A DNA stretch of 64,000 bases from Thiomargarita sp. (GTDB lineage Bacteria > Pseudomonadota > Gammaproteobacteria > Beggiatoales > Beggiatoaceae), in contig DYNP01000011.1 of the NCBI GenBank assembly GCA_020721005.1, positions 56,337 to 120,336 on the forward strand, written 5' to 3'. Position numbers and translations under genes: made by a program. The stretch's first letter is position 1. Every line of letters starts with the position of its first letter. The notes under the pieces are model-generated. The model did no database searches and was not told where the DNA came from. It saw only the letters and a list, made by a program, of their open reading frames with translations. Positions 39,795 to 47,249 of the stretch are shown one piece after another.

Positions 39795-41592
39795 ATGGAG
39801 TTTTAGGCTGGTAATGCAAGCTGATAAAAAATGAGCGGCCAGGATTGTGGTAAAAAGCCGCTGTTTCATAGTCTTTGTCAAACAAATTGCCCACCCGTGC
39901 TTTTAGGGACCAATAGGGATTGAGCTGATATTCTCCTGCCAAATTGATGAGAAAATAGCCATCCAGCTGGCGGGTATTGGCGACATCATCATAACGATCA
40001 CTTTGTAGCAAGGTGTTGATGGCAAAGCGCATCGGTTTACGGTTTTCTGCAATTTCCAGGAACAAAGTTCGTTCCGCACGTCTGGGCAGTCTCTTGCCTG
40101 TGAGTTTATTTTCGGGGTTTAGCCAAGTGGCATTAGCTTTAAATTCCCAGTTATTTTTTTGCCAATCTACAAAACCATCCATGCCGGTGATTTCGGCTTC
40201 ATCAATGTTTTCAGCGGGATAGCCACCAATGGCATTCTCAATTTGGGTTCGGAATAGATGCAAAGACCAGTCATAATCGGGTTGCCGACCTTTTAAACCC
40301 ACTTCGAGACTACTGGCTTCTTCGGGTTTTAAATGGGGATTACCATAGCCAGGATAACCCTCAAATCCTGGATAGTAGAGTTCGTTGAAAGTCGGCGCTT
40401 TAAAAGCAGTCCCATATGAGACTGAAAGTTTGGTAGAAGCAGTGATCGGGTAGCTGAGAGTGCTGTTATAGGTGATCTGTTGACCAAATTGTTCATTGTC
40501 ATCTTGACGAATTCCCAATAGGATGGAGGGACTTTGATATTGGATAAAATAGCCGTGATTGGTTCGGGAATCGACTGTGTAAGCCACGTTGCTCTCGATA
40601 GTATCTTCTTGATAATCATAGCCAATATTCCACATTCGGTCAGCTTGGGTAGAAAAATTATTTTGCACTGAAAGGCTGCGTCTTTTGGTGTTATAGTGGT
40701 CGTTGGGAAGTTGAGAATGACCAGAATGAGTTTGTTCCTCTTGATCTTCTCCCACATTCATATTTAAGTCCCATTGGTCATTCATGATCATGGTACTTTG
40801 TAAGCCGATGATTTGTTGGGTAAAATCGGCTTGATTGTTGCCGGGGGAATCATAATCGGCTTGACTGTCAATGCGCAAAAATTGACCATCAACGCTGAGG
40901 CGATCGGTCAGGTCTTGTCCCAATTGCAGCCCAACTGAGGTGTTTTGATAGCTGTCTTCATCGGGCTCTAGGGTGAAACATCCCCCTTCTAAACTGCCTC
41001 GACAGCTGTTGATGCCATCGCTTTGGAAATGTTCTGCGGACAAGGCATAACGGGTTTTTTTAGCAGCACCAGTAAGAGTGGCAGTGGCTTGGTAAGTGGC
41101 TTGATTGCCCATCCCCACGCTGGCGGTCATTGTTGGGGTTGTTTTGCCTTTGTGAGTGAAAATTTGAATGACTCCCCCGATGGCTTCTGAGCCGTATAAA
41201 CTGGCTCGGGGACCGCGAACGATTTCTATGCGTTCAATGTGAGCCAAGGGCAGCTGTTCAAAGAGACTGAGTCCCAAGCTGGCTGAGCCAACTTTGACGC
41301 CATCGACCAGGAGCAGAACATGGTTAGCTCCAGTCCCACGTATGAATATAGAGCTGGGTTGACCGTAACTGCCACTGCTAACTACGTCCAAGCCGGACAC
41401 GCCTTGTAACAGTTCCGGTAAAGTGGAGACTTGGGACTGGAGAATTTCTTGGCGAGTGATAATGGTGACTGAAGCCATGCTGGCCGCTGTGGATTGTGGG
41501 CTGCGGGTGGCAGTGACCACCACTTCTGGCAGTGTGGTTTGAGCCAGTAGGGTTGGGGATAAGAGCGTAAGAATGAGGAAAATAAGTCGCAA
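39784..41592 (-). CDS. btuB: TonB-dependent vitamin B12 receptor BtuB
   Basis: 602 residues. Signal peptide (MRLIFLILTLLSPTLLAQ), TonB-box region TLPEVVVTATR, plug domain (FIRGTGANHVLLLVDGVKVG, RIEIVRGPRASLYGSEAIGG), then a 22-strand-type barrel (KLSVSYGTAFKAPTFNELYYPG). A cobalamin riboswitch upstream supports B12 as substrate. The last barrel strand appears to be RSFFISLHYQP; the extra KTPLVQ tail with the stop codon comes from the adjacent repeat, so the usual terminal aromatic residue is missing from the very end. Confidence 0.93.
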   Translation of the reverse strand: MRLIFLILTLLSPTLLAQTTLPEVVVTATRSPQSTAASMASVTIITRQEILQSQVSTLPELLQGVSGLDVVSSGSYGQPSSIFIRGTGANHVLLLVDGVKVGSASLGLSLFEQLPLAHIERIEIVRGPRASLYGSEAIGGVIQIFTHKGKTTPTMTASVGMGNQATYQATATLTGAAKKTRYALSAEHFQSDGINSCRGSLEGGCFTLEPDEDSYQNTSVGLQLGQDLTDRLSVDGQFLRIDSQADYDSPGNNQADFTQQIIGLQSTMIMNDQWDLNMNVGEDQEEQTHSGHSQLPNDHYNTKRRSLSVQNNFSTQADRMWNIGYDYQEDTIESNVAYTVDSRTNHGYFIQYQSPSILLGIRQDDNEQFGQQITYNSTLSYPITASTKLSVSYGTAFKAPTFNELYYPGFEGYPGYGNPHLKPEEASSLEVGLKGRQPDYDWSLHLFRTQIENAIGGYPAENIDEAEITGMDGFVDWQKNNWEFKANATWLNPENKLTGKRLPRRAERTLFLEIAENRKPMRFAINTLLQSDRYDDVANTRQLDGYFLINLAGEYQLNPYWSLKARVGNLFDKDYETAAFYHNPGRSFFISLHYQPKTPLVQ

Positions 41593-41709
41593 AGTAGGTG
41601 TTCTCCACAGGTATAAGGTTCAAAATTACGGAGGAGAACGGGTGGAATTCAAGAATAGTTTGGTCATTCCATAGGCCATTCGTTGCCCTCCGCAACGTTA
41701 GTTAGGTAT

Positions 41710-41970
41710 TAATTAGGCCGGTCTCCGGGCTGATAAGTGAATGCAGGCAGTTAATTACCAGCATTCTCAATCCAAGGTCTTCCCACGTCTTAACGCAGTG
41801 ACCCATTGCCAATCAGGCAATTGAGAGACAGTCGTATATTTGCAAAAGTAGTTATTTTTCAATAGGCTACGAGCAGTCTCTAAGGATTGTGAGCTTATTT
41901 ACCGTTGCGGGGGCAGCATTGGTTTTTCACCAATTTCCCGTTTCATTGATGAGGGGATTCATCAACACCT
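41710..41970 (-). promoter_or_regulatory. Cobalamin riboswitch upstream of btuB
   Basis: On the minus strand the leader contains ACGGGAAATTGGTG, the near-invariant core GCTGCCCCCGCAACGGTAA (41899-41917), GTCACTGCG, and the B12 box AGCCCGGAGACCGGCC (41716-41733). Order and spacing match the cobalamin riboswitch. It should reduce btuB expression when adenosylcobalamin is plentiful. The rest of the 41593-42145 gap holds no gene I can support. Confidence 0.93.
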
Positions 41971-42145
41971 AAGTAATGGAAACGAATATAACAAAATAGG
42001 GGGGGAAATTCAAGGGGGAGATGGAGGGGAAGGTCAGGAATTTTGGAGGGAGGATGGTTTTTAGGCATCCCTCAACTGATTTTGCAACGATCAATTGAGG
42101 GGCAAATGCTCACCGGTGAGCCCTGTTAAATGGTCAATCTACTGG

Positions 42146-42898
42146 TTAATTGGAGGATAATACTTTGCGGTCTCCCACAGGTTGTAGAGGACGTGCAGTG
42201 TTGGGATAGACTTCTTGGAATTTGGCAAATTGTTCTTTAGAGATGGTTACGGGCTCTTTGAGAATGATCCATTTTACTCCCTCAGTGCATGGAGGCCAAG
42301 TTAAAGAACCGTCGTAGGAGAAGTAATTTAAATCCTTGGGTAACAATTGGTTGAGATCGATTTTAATTTCGTCATGTTTTTCAGGATCTCCTGGTTTAGC
42401 GGGTAATGCTTTGGCCAAAGTTTCCAGGACTGGATTATTGCCATCTGCGGCCACAGTTAAGAAAACTGTGAGGCCCAAACTTTGTCCAGCTGCGCTTTTA
42501 TGGGAAAGATGAACTGCCATATCAGTGCGTTTGCCATTGACTGCCTCATCGCTGGGAACGTGAGTGTGGAAGTGCATGAGTTTGTAAGCGTCATCTCCCA
42601 CGGTCAAACTGCCTGCCTCTTCTGCAGAAACGTTCATCGTGAATTCCTTGTTTTGAATCACCAAGGACATGGGTTTGTAATCAAACTTCAAAGCCGGTAA
42701 ATCAGACTTTACAGCCGCAGATTCTACAATATCGATAGGGGATTGATTTTTGCCTTCCTTACACAAGGCATTATCCGGAGATAAGTGTGCCCAATGTTCA
42801 GGTCCAGTATCCCCAGCGTAACTCCATTTTTGATCGGCTGCATACGCTGCTTGCAAACTGAATAAAGTTAAGGCTGCAATGGCGAGTTTTTGATACAT
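42146..42898 (-). CDS. Alpha-type carbonic anhydrase, divergent
   Basis: Periplasmic zinc enzyme hydrating CO2. 250 residues with signal peptide (MYQKLAIAALTLFSLQAAYA), NQSPIDI, zinc His pair in LMHFHTH, third His in MAVHLSHK and SLTWPPCTEGVKW. Two second-shell acids usually conserved differ: the SEH Glu reads SDE with a two-residue insertion, and the Glu before HLVH is Ala. The zinc ligands and the gatekeeper Thr remain. Activity may be changed (inference). Carbon supply to a Calvin cycle is one possible role. Confidence 0.9.
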   Translation of the reverse strand: MYQKLAIAALTLFSLQAAYAADQKWSYAGDTGPEHWAHLSPDNALCKEGKNQSPIDIVESAAVKSDLPALKFDYKPMSLVIQNKEFTMNVSAEEAGSLTVGDDAYKLMHFHTHVPSDEAVNGKRTDMAVHLSHKSAAGQSLGLTVFLTVAADGNNPVLETLAKALPAKPGDPEKHDEIKIDLNQLLPKDLNYFSYDGSLTWPPCTEGVKWIILKEPVTISKEQFAKFQEVYPNTARPLQPVGDRKVLSSN

Positions 42899-43155
42899 AA
42901 GCTATCCTCTTTATTAGTTTCCTACACAATAATTACTTCATCACGGGTTCCGAACAGTCTTCCATAGATAAGACTCATACAATGATAACATTATTTTATC
43001 GTTTGCAAGCCAATTTTAATAATAAATTTTTTTAAATTCAGTAAGTTAACATATAATAATATAATCACATAAATCCAGTAGAATATAATTAAATACTTTT
43101 AGAATGCCCAGCTTGGCAAACTGGCTCACTGAATTCTTAACACACGGAGAACCCC

Positions 43156-43371
43156 ATGCTCATCCTACTCAAACAGTATCTTCAACGTCAAAAAAGAAGT
43201 TCCCTGCTGGAATTGGCGGCTCATTTTGAAGTCACGCCTCAGGCAATGCAGGGTATGCTGACGCATTGGATACGCAATGGCAAAGTACGCATTTTATCTG
43301 AACGTCCTTGTGGTAAAAGTTGCTGTCAATGTAACGTTGAGCAATTGGAAATTTACGAGTGGATCGAATAA
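43156..43371 (+). CDS. FeoC-like winged-helix regulator
   Basis: 71 residues. Winged-helix part LKQYLQRQKRSSLLELAAHF, VTPQAMQGMLTHWIRNGKV, then a Cys cluster CGKSCCQC typical of FeoC, which in some species binds an Fe-S cluster and protects or regulates FeoB. No feoA or feoB is in the window, so it is an orphan here. GGAGA precedes the ATG. Confidence 0.85.
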   Translation: MLILLKQYLQRQKRSSLLELAAHFEVTPQAMQGMLTHWIRNGKVRILSERPCGKSCCQCNVEQLEIYEWIE

Positions 43372-43455
43372 CTTTTTTGCTGATTGGACAGCTGATGATG
43401 TTCTAAGTTGATCCACCAGTACCAGACATGCGTGGTGATTTTTCATGATTTTTCT

Positions 43456-43530
43456 GTCTGAATCAGGATTTACAGGATTAAAGGATGAACAGGATGTTTT
43501 TGCCTTTATCCTGAAAATCCTAATTCAGAC
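43456..43530. repeat. GTCTGAATC inverted repeat, copy 1
   Basis: The left arm (43456-43478) and right arm (43508-43530) are 23-base inverted copies with two mismatches, around a 29-base centre. The right arm overlaps the last codon and stop of the HicB-like gene. A degenerate relative is at 44006-44093. Confidence 0.75.
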
Positions 43531-43743
43531 TATTTCTTTTAAGAATTTAGGGTGACGTGGTTGAGGAATGGGATTGCCAATGGCTGTAGCCGCTTCAAGC
43601 CATAATTCTATGGCGATATGGACTTCTTCAATCGCTTGTGCTTCAGTTTCGCCGCCCGCTGAACAGCCTGATAAATCGGGCACCACTGCGATATAGGCGT
43701 TATCTTCATCACTCCAGAATACGATAATGGGGTAACTTATCAT
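43525..43743 (-). CDS. HicB-like antitoxin
   Basis: 72 residues with the partial RNase H-like HicB fold: YPIIVFWSDEDNAYIAVVPDLSGCSAGGETEAQAIEEV, then an amphipathic helix. There is no DNA-binding C-terminal domain and no HicA toxin beside it. The stop codon (TGA in GTCTGAATT) is supplied by the adjacent repeat, so the original C-terminus may have been lost. It is 19 bases downstream of another small gene on the same strand. Confidence 0.8.
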   Translation of the reverse strand: MISYPIIVFWSDEDNAYIAVVPDLSGCSAGGETEAQAIEEVHIAIELWLEAATAIGNPIPQPRHPKFLKEIV

Positions 43744-43762
43744 TTTTTAATCTCTAGGACGA

Positions 43763-43984
43763 TCATCTGAGGTCTTGCCAATCTTCTGTAGGGATAATGG
43801 GTTGCACTATATCTACTGAGATTTGTGCTTTACCTGCGATCTCTACAGCGGGTTTTCTTTTAGGTGATAATGACTTTTCTAATACAAGAATAATAACTTC
43901 TACTTTACTATTGGGTGGTAAGTGTGGCTGTTGTTTAAAATAGCCTTGATCATCTGTTTCCAGAATAAGTTTCTCTGCATACAT
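43763..43984 (-). CDS. Small antitoxin-like protein
   Basis: 73 residues. N-terminal strand region (MYAEKLILETDDQGYFKQQP, LPPNSKVEVIILVLEK), a basic linker (SPKRKP) and an acidic, Trp-containing tail (PIIPTEDWQDLR). This layout is seen in small genes that precede toxin or HicB-like genes in cyanobacteria and Beggiatoaceae, but I cannot name a family with certainty. It is cotranscribed with the HicB-like gene and bracketed by repeats. Confidence 0.65.
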   Translation of the reverse strand: MYAEKLILETDDQGYFKQQPHLPPNSKVEVIILVLEKSLSPKRKPAVEIAGKAQISVDIVQPIIPTEDWQDLR

Positions 43985-44005
43985 TGTTTTTTTTCTCAGT
44001 GTGTT

Positions 44006-44093
44006 GTCTGAATCTGAATTCTCAAAATGAAAGAATCAACAGAATTTAAAGCCATTCTGGAAATTCTAACATTCGGTAAATCCTGATTCAGAC
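44006..44093. repeat. GTCTGAATC inverted repeat, copy 2 (degenerate)
   Basis: Begins GTCTGAATCTGAATTCTC and ends with the inverse of GTCTGAATCAGGATTTACC. The outer 9 bases match perfectly and the inner parts less well. It lies just upstream of the small antitoxin-like gene and its far end supplies the stop codon of the TPR remnant. Confidence 0.6.
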
Positions 44094-44216
44094 CATTTTT
44101 TCTAGCAACGCCGCGTAGCTTTTTTCACAGTCTTGTCGCCAATGGTGGTCAGGGGGTAATTTTTGGCGAAAGATGGCTAAAGCCTGTTCAAGCAGCCTTC
44201 GTAGTGAAATCACACT
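44088..44216 (-). pseudogene. C-terminal remnant of a TPR-repeat protein
   Basis: 42 codons with no start, ending at a TGA inside the GTCTGAATC repeat. The reading LEQALAIFRQKLPPDHHW, then DCEKSYAALLEK, is the usual last repeat of kinesin-light-chain-type TPR arrays, often the sensor part of caspase or NB-ARC proteins. An in-frame TAG closes it upstream. It lies directly downstream of the caspase gene. Confidence 0.5.
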
Positions 44217-44246
44217 CTATTTGAAAGTCGGCAAAGGGTTGCCGAT

Positions 44247-45821
44247 CTACCTAGCTGGAGAGTGAGAATAATTAGCAAAATTTTCAACAATGCGAGATAC
44301 AACAGCTTCTTTAAAAACTTCAGTAATTTTAAAGCTTACGTTGTCGTAAAGTTCTTGATCAACTGCTTTATAAATATTCTTTGAAACTTTGTTTGAAAAA
44401 GAGTTTTTAAATGTTACAGCCTTGTATGCAATGATAAGAGCAATAACTGGGATCAAAAACGTTGTAATTACTCCCACTTTCGCACTCAAACCAACGACTA
44501 TGAGGCTTGACACAGTTGCAGTGACTGTTGCTGTAGTAATAACTTCTGTACGGAGTTCATTTAACACTTGTGACATTGATTCCTGAAATGAATTTGATAC
44601 CACGACATCTCGAACGAATTTGGTGATGTCTTCTTCTAAAATAGAACTCAAAGCGAAAGTGACCTTTTGACGATCAGAAACAGGCATCTGAGAGATAATA
44701 TTTTGGTTAATTCTAACAAATTCTTTTTTGAGCCGCTCAGATAATCTGTTTATTACTAAGTCAGATGAGAAAAATTCTTTGAATTTAAATTTCACTTTAT
44801 GGATAATATAAGGTGAAGCATAACTATCAACGAATTCACCTTCAAACTTGTTTCTTTTCATATAACAATGCAATGCCTTTGCGTATCTCAAACTTGGAGA
44901 CGGATCGATCTTTTCATTGTTAATAGTCAGTGCCAACGTATCCATCGTGTTCAGTTTTTCTATTTCATATTTAACAGCCTGTTCAATAGAAGATAGAAAC
45001 TTGGTTTTTTCAGACTTAAACGCATCTGTAAGAACTTTACTGTCTATAAGGTCAATCAATTTTTTATATAACTGATCGGGTTGTAGCTCATCTACATTGA
45101 AATTACACTCCGGTAACTCATAATAAGCGCAATTTTTGAAAAAATGTATCTCACCCATCTGATGCTTATAAGATGGTTTAGGATGTCCTTGATTAACAAG
45201 CCGTTTTTCTAATTCTTCATACAGAATTCGTGGTGTTAAAAAGGCTGGTTCATTGCCATAACCCTGTTCTAATAACTGAATCAGACAGTTAGTAAAAGGC
45301 GTGAGGGATTGACCGGGTAACACTTTTGCATTGTCTGTAGGCAACGAAGCCGTTAGCAACACAACGTTCTTGCTCCCTAAAGGCTTTAGCGAAGCCATAC
45401 CACTGCGGCAACAATCTAAAATATACAACACATTATGAGTTGCTCTGTTACAGGTTTCCTCCCATAATTGATTAAAAGCGATGCTCCCCTTTTCTGGATG
45501 ATCTTTTTCACTATTCGTTGCCGCCAAGTAAACATCGTTTTTATGAGGGAAACCATGTCCACTGTAGTAAACCAACAAAGTTTCTACTAATTTCGGTAAT
45601 TGCTCTAATTTTGCTATCAACTGAGGATACAAATTCCCTTCATTTTTAATTTCAAGAATCTGCGCCGGCGAAATCCCAACAATATTCTTGTCAATCAATA
45701 CCCGCCGCATCGCCGCGAGATTATTCTCAACCGCTGGAATGGCAGGCAAATTGGGATCGTGAAACGTCCCCGTCCCAATAAGAATGACCCAAGTCTCTTG
45801 TACGTTAATTGAAATCATCAT
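44247..45821 (-). CDS. Caspase-like (C14) protease with helical, membrane-associated C-terminus
   Basis: 524 residues from MMISINVQETWVILIG, the ATG with AGGAA about 11 bases upstream. Residues ~8-245 are a caspase/metacaspase domain with catalytic His at ~89 in VYYSGHGFPHKND and Cys at ~138 in YILDCCRSG. The C-terminal ~280 residues are charged helices ending in two adjacent hydrophobic segments (LIVVGLSAKVGVITTFLIPV and following), then an amphipathic stretch. The EACC1-like gene lies 129 bases upstream on the same strand. Family knowledge suggests a proteolytic effector of a conflict or programmed-death system; a pore-like C-terminus is inference. Confidence 0.85.
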   Translation of the reverse strand: MMISINVQETWVILIGTGTFHDPNLPAIPAVENNLAAMRRVLIDKNIVGISPAQILEIKNEGNLYPQLIAKLEQLPKLVETLLVYYSGHGFPHKNDVYLAATNSEKDHPEKGSIAFNQLWEETCNRATHNVLYILDCCRSGMASLKPLGSKNVVLLTASLPTDNAKVLPGQSLTPFTNCLIQLLEQGYGNEPAFLTPRILYEELEKRLVNQGHPKPSYKHQMGEIHFFKNCAYYELPECNFNVDELQPDQLYKKLIDLIDSKVLTDAFKSEKTKFLSSIEQAVKYEIEKLNTMDTLALTINNEKIDPSPSLRYAKALHCYMKRNKFEGEFVDSYASPYIIHKVKFKFKEFFSSDLVINRLSERLKKEFVRINQNIISQMPVSDRQKVTFALSSILEEDITKFVRDVVVSNSFQESMSQVLNELRTEVITTATVTATVSSLIVVGLSAKVGVITTFLIPVIALIIAYKAVTFKNSFSNKVSKNIYKAVDQELYDNVSFKITEVFKEAVVSRIVENFANYSHSPAR

Positions 45822-45881
45822 AGTAGCTATGTTCCTATGCAAAACGAATCTAGTATTTCGTTCCAGCAACCACCCCTCACT

Positions 45882-45902
45882 CCCCTCCTTATCAAGGAGG
45901 GG
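45882..45902. repeat. CCCCTCCTT-ATC-AAGGAGGGG palindrome
   Basis: A 9-bp stem with 3-base loop between the EACC1-like gene and the caspase gene. It is the cleanest copy of the short palindrome family and may attenuate transcription into the caspase gene. Confidence 0.55.
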
Positions 45903-45950
45903 GAGAGGGTGGTTTTCCCTGATTGATTATGCTCAGGTACTTATTTTCCA

Positions 45951-46361
45951 TTAACCCTTTTTCAAAGGCGGTTTGGGCGGCGGCGCAATCACGGGTTGTT
46001 TAATCTCCTTTAAAGGGGGTTCAGGCTCACGCAAGTGAATATGCAAATTCCCATGTTGAATCTGTTCTCGAATCGGCTCATCCGGTTGCGGCTGTCCAGT
46101 CAAATGTAACACCGCTTGCGCTTTGCTATGATGTTGTTGCCACACATCCACTTCATGTAATGCTTCACTGATAGATTCATTCAACAAACTACAAATCAAA
46201 ATGACAGCCACGGCTTTACCGCCCAACTCCTCCTCAGTCGGCGGCAACCGCTCCAATTCAACTCGAATCCCGGCCTGTTGCAACCATTGTTGCAATTCAA
46301 CCAACGCAACTTCAGGAGAATCAATCCCTTCTAAACTCAATTTCAACTCTACAACGTCCAC
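45951..46361 (-). CDS. EACC1-like effector-associated protein
   Basis: 136 residues starting at GTG with a perfect AAAGGAGGT just upstream. The N-terminal ~95 residues alternate strands and helices (VVELKLSLEGIDSPEVALVE, LQQWLQQAGIRVELERLPP, GGKAVAVILICSLLNESISE), resembling the effector-associated constant component EACC1 described in NTP-dependent conflict systems. The tail is Pro/Lys-rich (QPVIAPPPKPPLKKG). It directly precedes the caspase gene, the partner expected for EACC1. The assignment is by pattern only. Confidence 0.6.
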   Translation of the reverse strand: MDVVELKLSLEGIDSPEVALVELQQWLQQAGIRVELERLPPTEEELGGKAVAVILICSLLNESISEALHEVDVWQQHHSKAQAVLHLTGQPQPDEPIREQIQHGNLHIHLREPEPPLKEIKQPVIAPPPKPPLKKG

Positions 46362-46528
46362 AAAGACCTCCTTTCAATCAAAAGATAATTATGATATGAT
46401 TCAGTGCTAAGTACACGACAAAAAGCAGCGCGATTTCCATAAAAACGACACAATTCCCGCACCATTTCCACATAATCACCACACCCCCATTTACCCTTAT
46501 GAAACTTCTCAATCAAAGGATTCTCGAT
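46349..46528 (-). other. Protein-like open stretch upstream of the EACC1-like gene
   Basis: 59 codons between stops read like protein (PLIEKFHKGKWGCGDYVEMV, RELCRFYGNRAAFCRVL, ending LLIERRSLWTL). There is no convincing start (a GTG and an ATG occur mid-way). It overlaps the EACC1-like start, whose Shine-Dalgarno lies within it. It may be a decayed gene or a leader; chance is not excluded. Confidence 0.25.
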
Positions 46529-46577
46529 TCATGCGCTTTGCAGCCTCATGTACTTTATTCCCAAATGGCACTGATTA

Positions 46578-47249
46578 TCACTTCAAATCCGAAATTTCCA
46601 ACAAAGCAGATAACTTATCCACAGTTCCCAACATCTGATAATTTGCTTTCTTAATCAATTGAGAAATCGCAATGGGCTCCACTTCTGCCAACTTCACCAA
46701 ATACTCATTGGCTAAAATATCTGACAACTGATCAATCGTATTCATCTGATGAGCCAGAGAATGCTGCAAATTATAAGCTATGGTCTGTGCCACACTCAAC
46801 AACCGCTCATTTTTCTGCTGCAAATCCCGATTTTTCTGCTCCAACTCCTTTTGCAACCGCTTCAAATTCAAATGCGTGGTGATACGAACCAACACCTCTT
46901 CATGATGAATGGGTTTAGTAATATAATCCACCCCTCCCATCTCAAACCCTTTGACTTTATTGATATTATCATCCAAGGCGGTCATAAAAATAACTGGAAT
47001 ATCACGGGTTTCCGGATTAATTTTCAAACGGCGACAAGTCTCAAAACCGTCTATTTTGGGCATCAATACATCCAATAAAATCAAATCCGGTTTACTGTGC
47101 ACCAATTGTTGCAACGCCTCCTCCCCATGAGTTGCAACTCGCACCTCAAAATTCAAACCATGTAAATAAGTTAACAGCGCTTTTAAATTAGTGGGAATAT
47201 CATCCACCAACAAAAGCACTCCCTTGCTAGGATTGTGAACAGTGGTCAT
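46578..47249 (-). CDS. Response regulator with coiled-coil output region
   Basis: 223 residues. Receiver domain at ~10-125 with acidic pocket LLLVDD, phospho-acceptor Asp in LILLDVLMPKIDG, Thr in VIFMTALDD and Lys in YITKPIHHEE. A coiled coil follows (LKRLQKELEQKNRDLQQKNE) and then a helical tail of unknown type, with no DNA-binding domain. It overlaps the upstream sensor gene by 23 bases and is the third gene of a phosphorelay operon. The tail suggests protein-protein output. Confidence 0.9.
   Translation of the reverse strand: MTTVHNPSKGVLLLVDDIPTNLKALLTYLHGLNFEVRVATHGEEALQQLVHSKPDLILLDVLMPKIDGFETCRRLKINPETRDIPVIFMTALDDNINKVKGFEMGGVDYITKPIHHEEVLVRITTHLNLKRLQKELEQKNRDLQQKNERLLSVAQTIAYNLQHSLAHQMNTIDQLSDILANEYLVKLAEVEPIAISQLIKKANYQMLGTVDKLSALLEISDLK

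Noticed and set aside
42980-43000. Fur-box-like sequence AATGATAACATTAT upstream of the FeoC-like gene
   Set aside because: One base is missing relative to the palindromic consensus, and the region is very AT-rich, so chance is likely.
43456-44093. The two GTCTGAATC elements as a CRISPR-like array
   Set aside because: Only two degenerate inverted copies with genes between them; no regular spacing and no cas genes.
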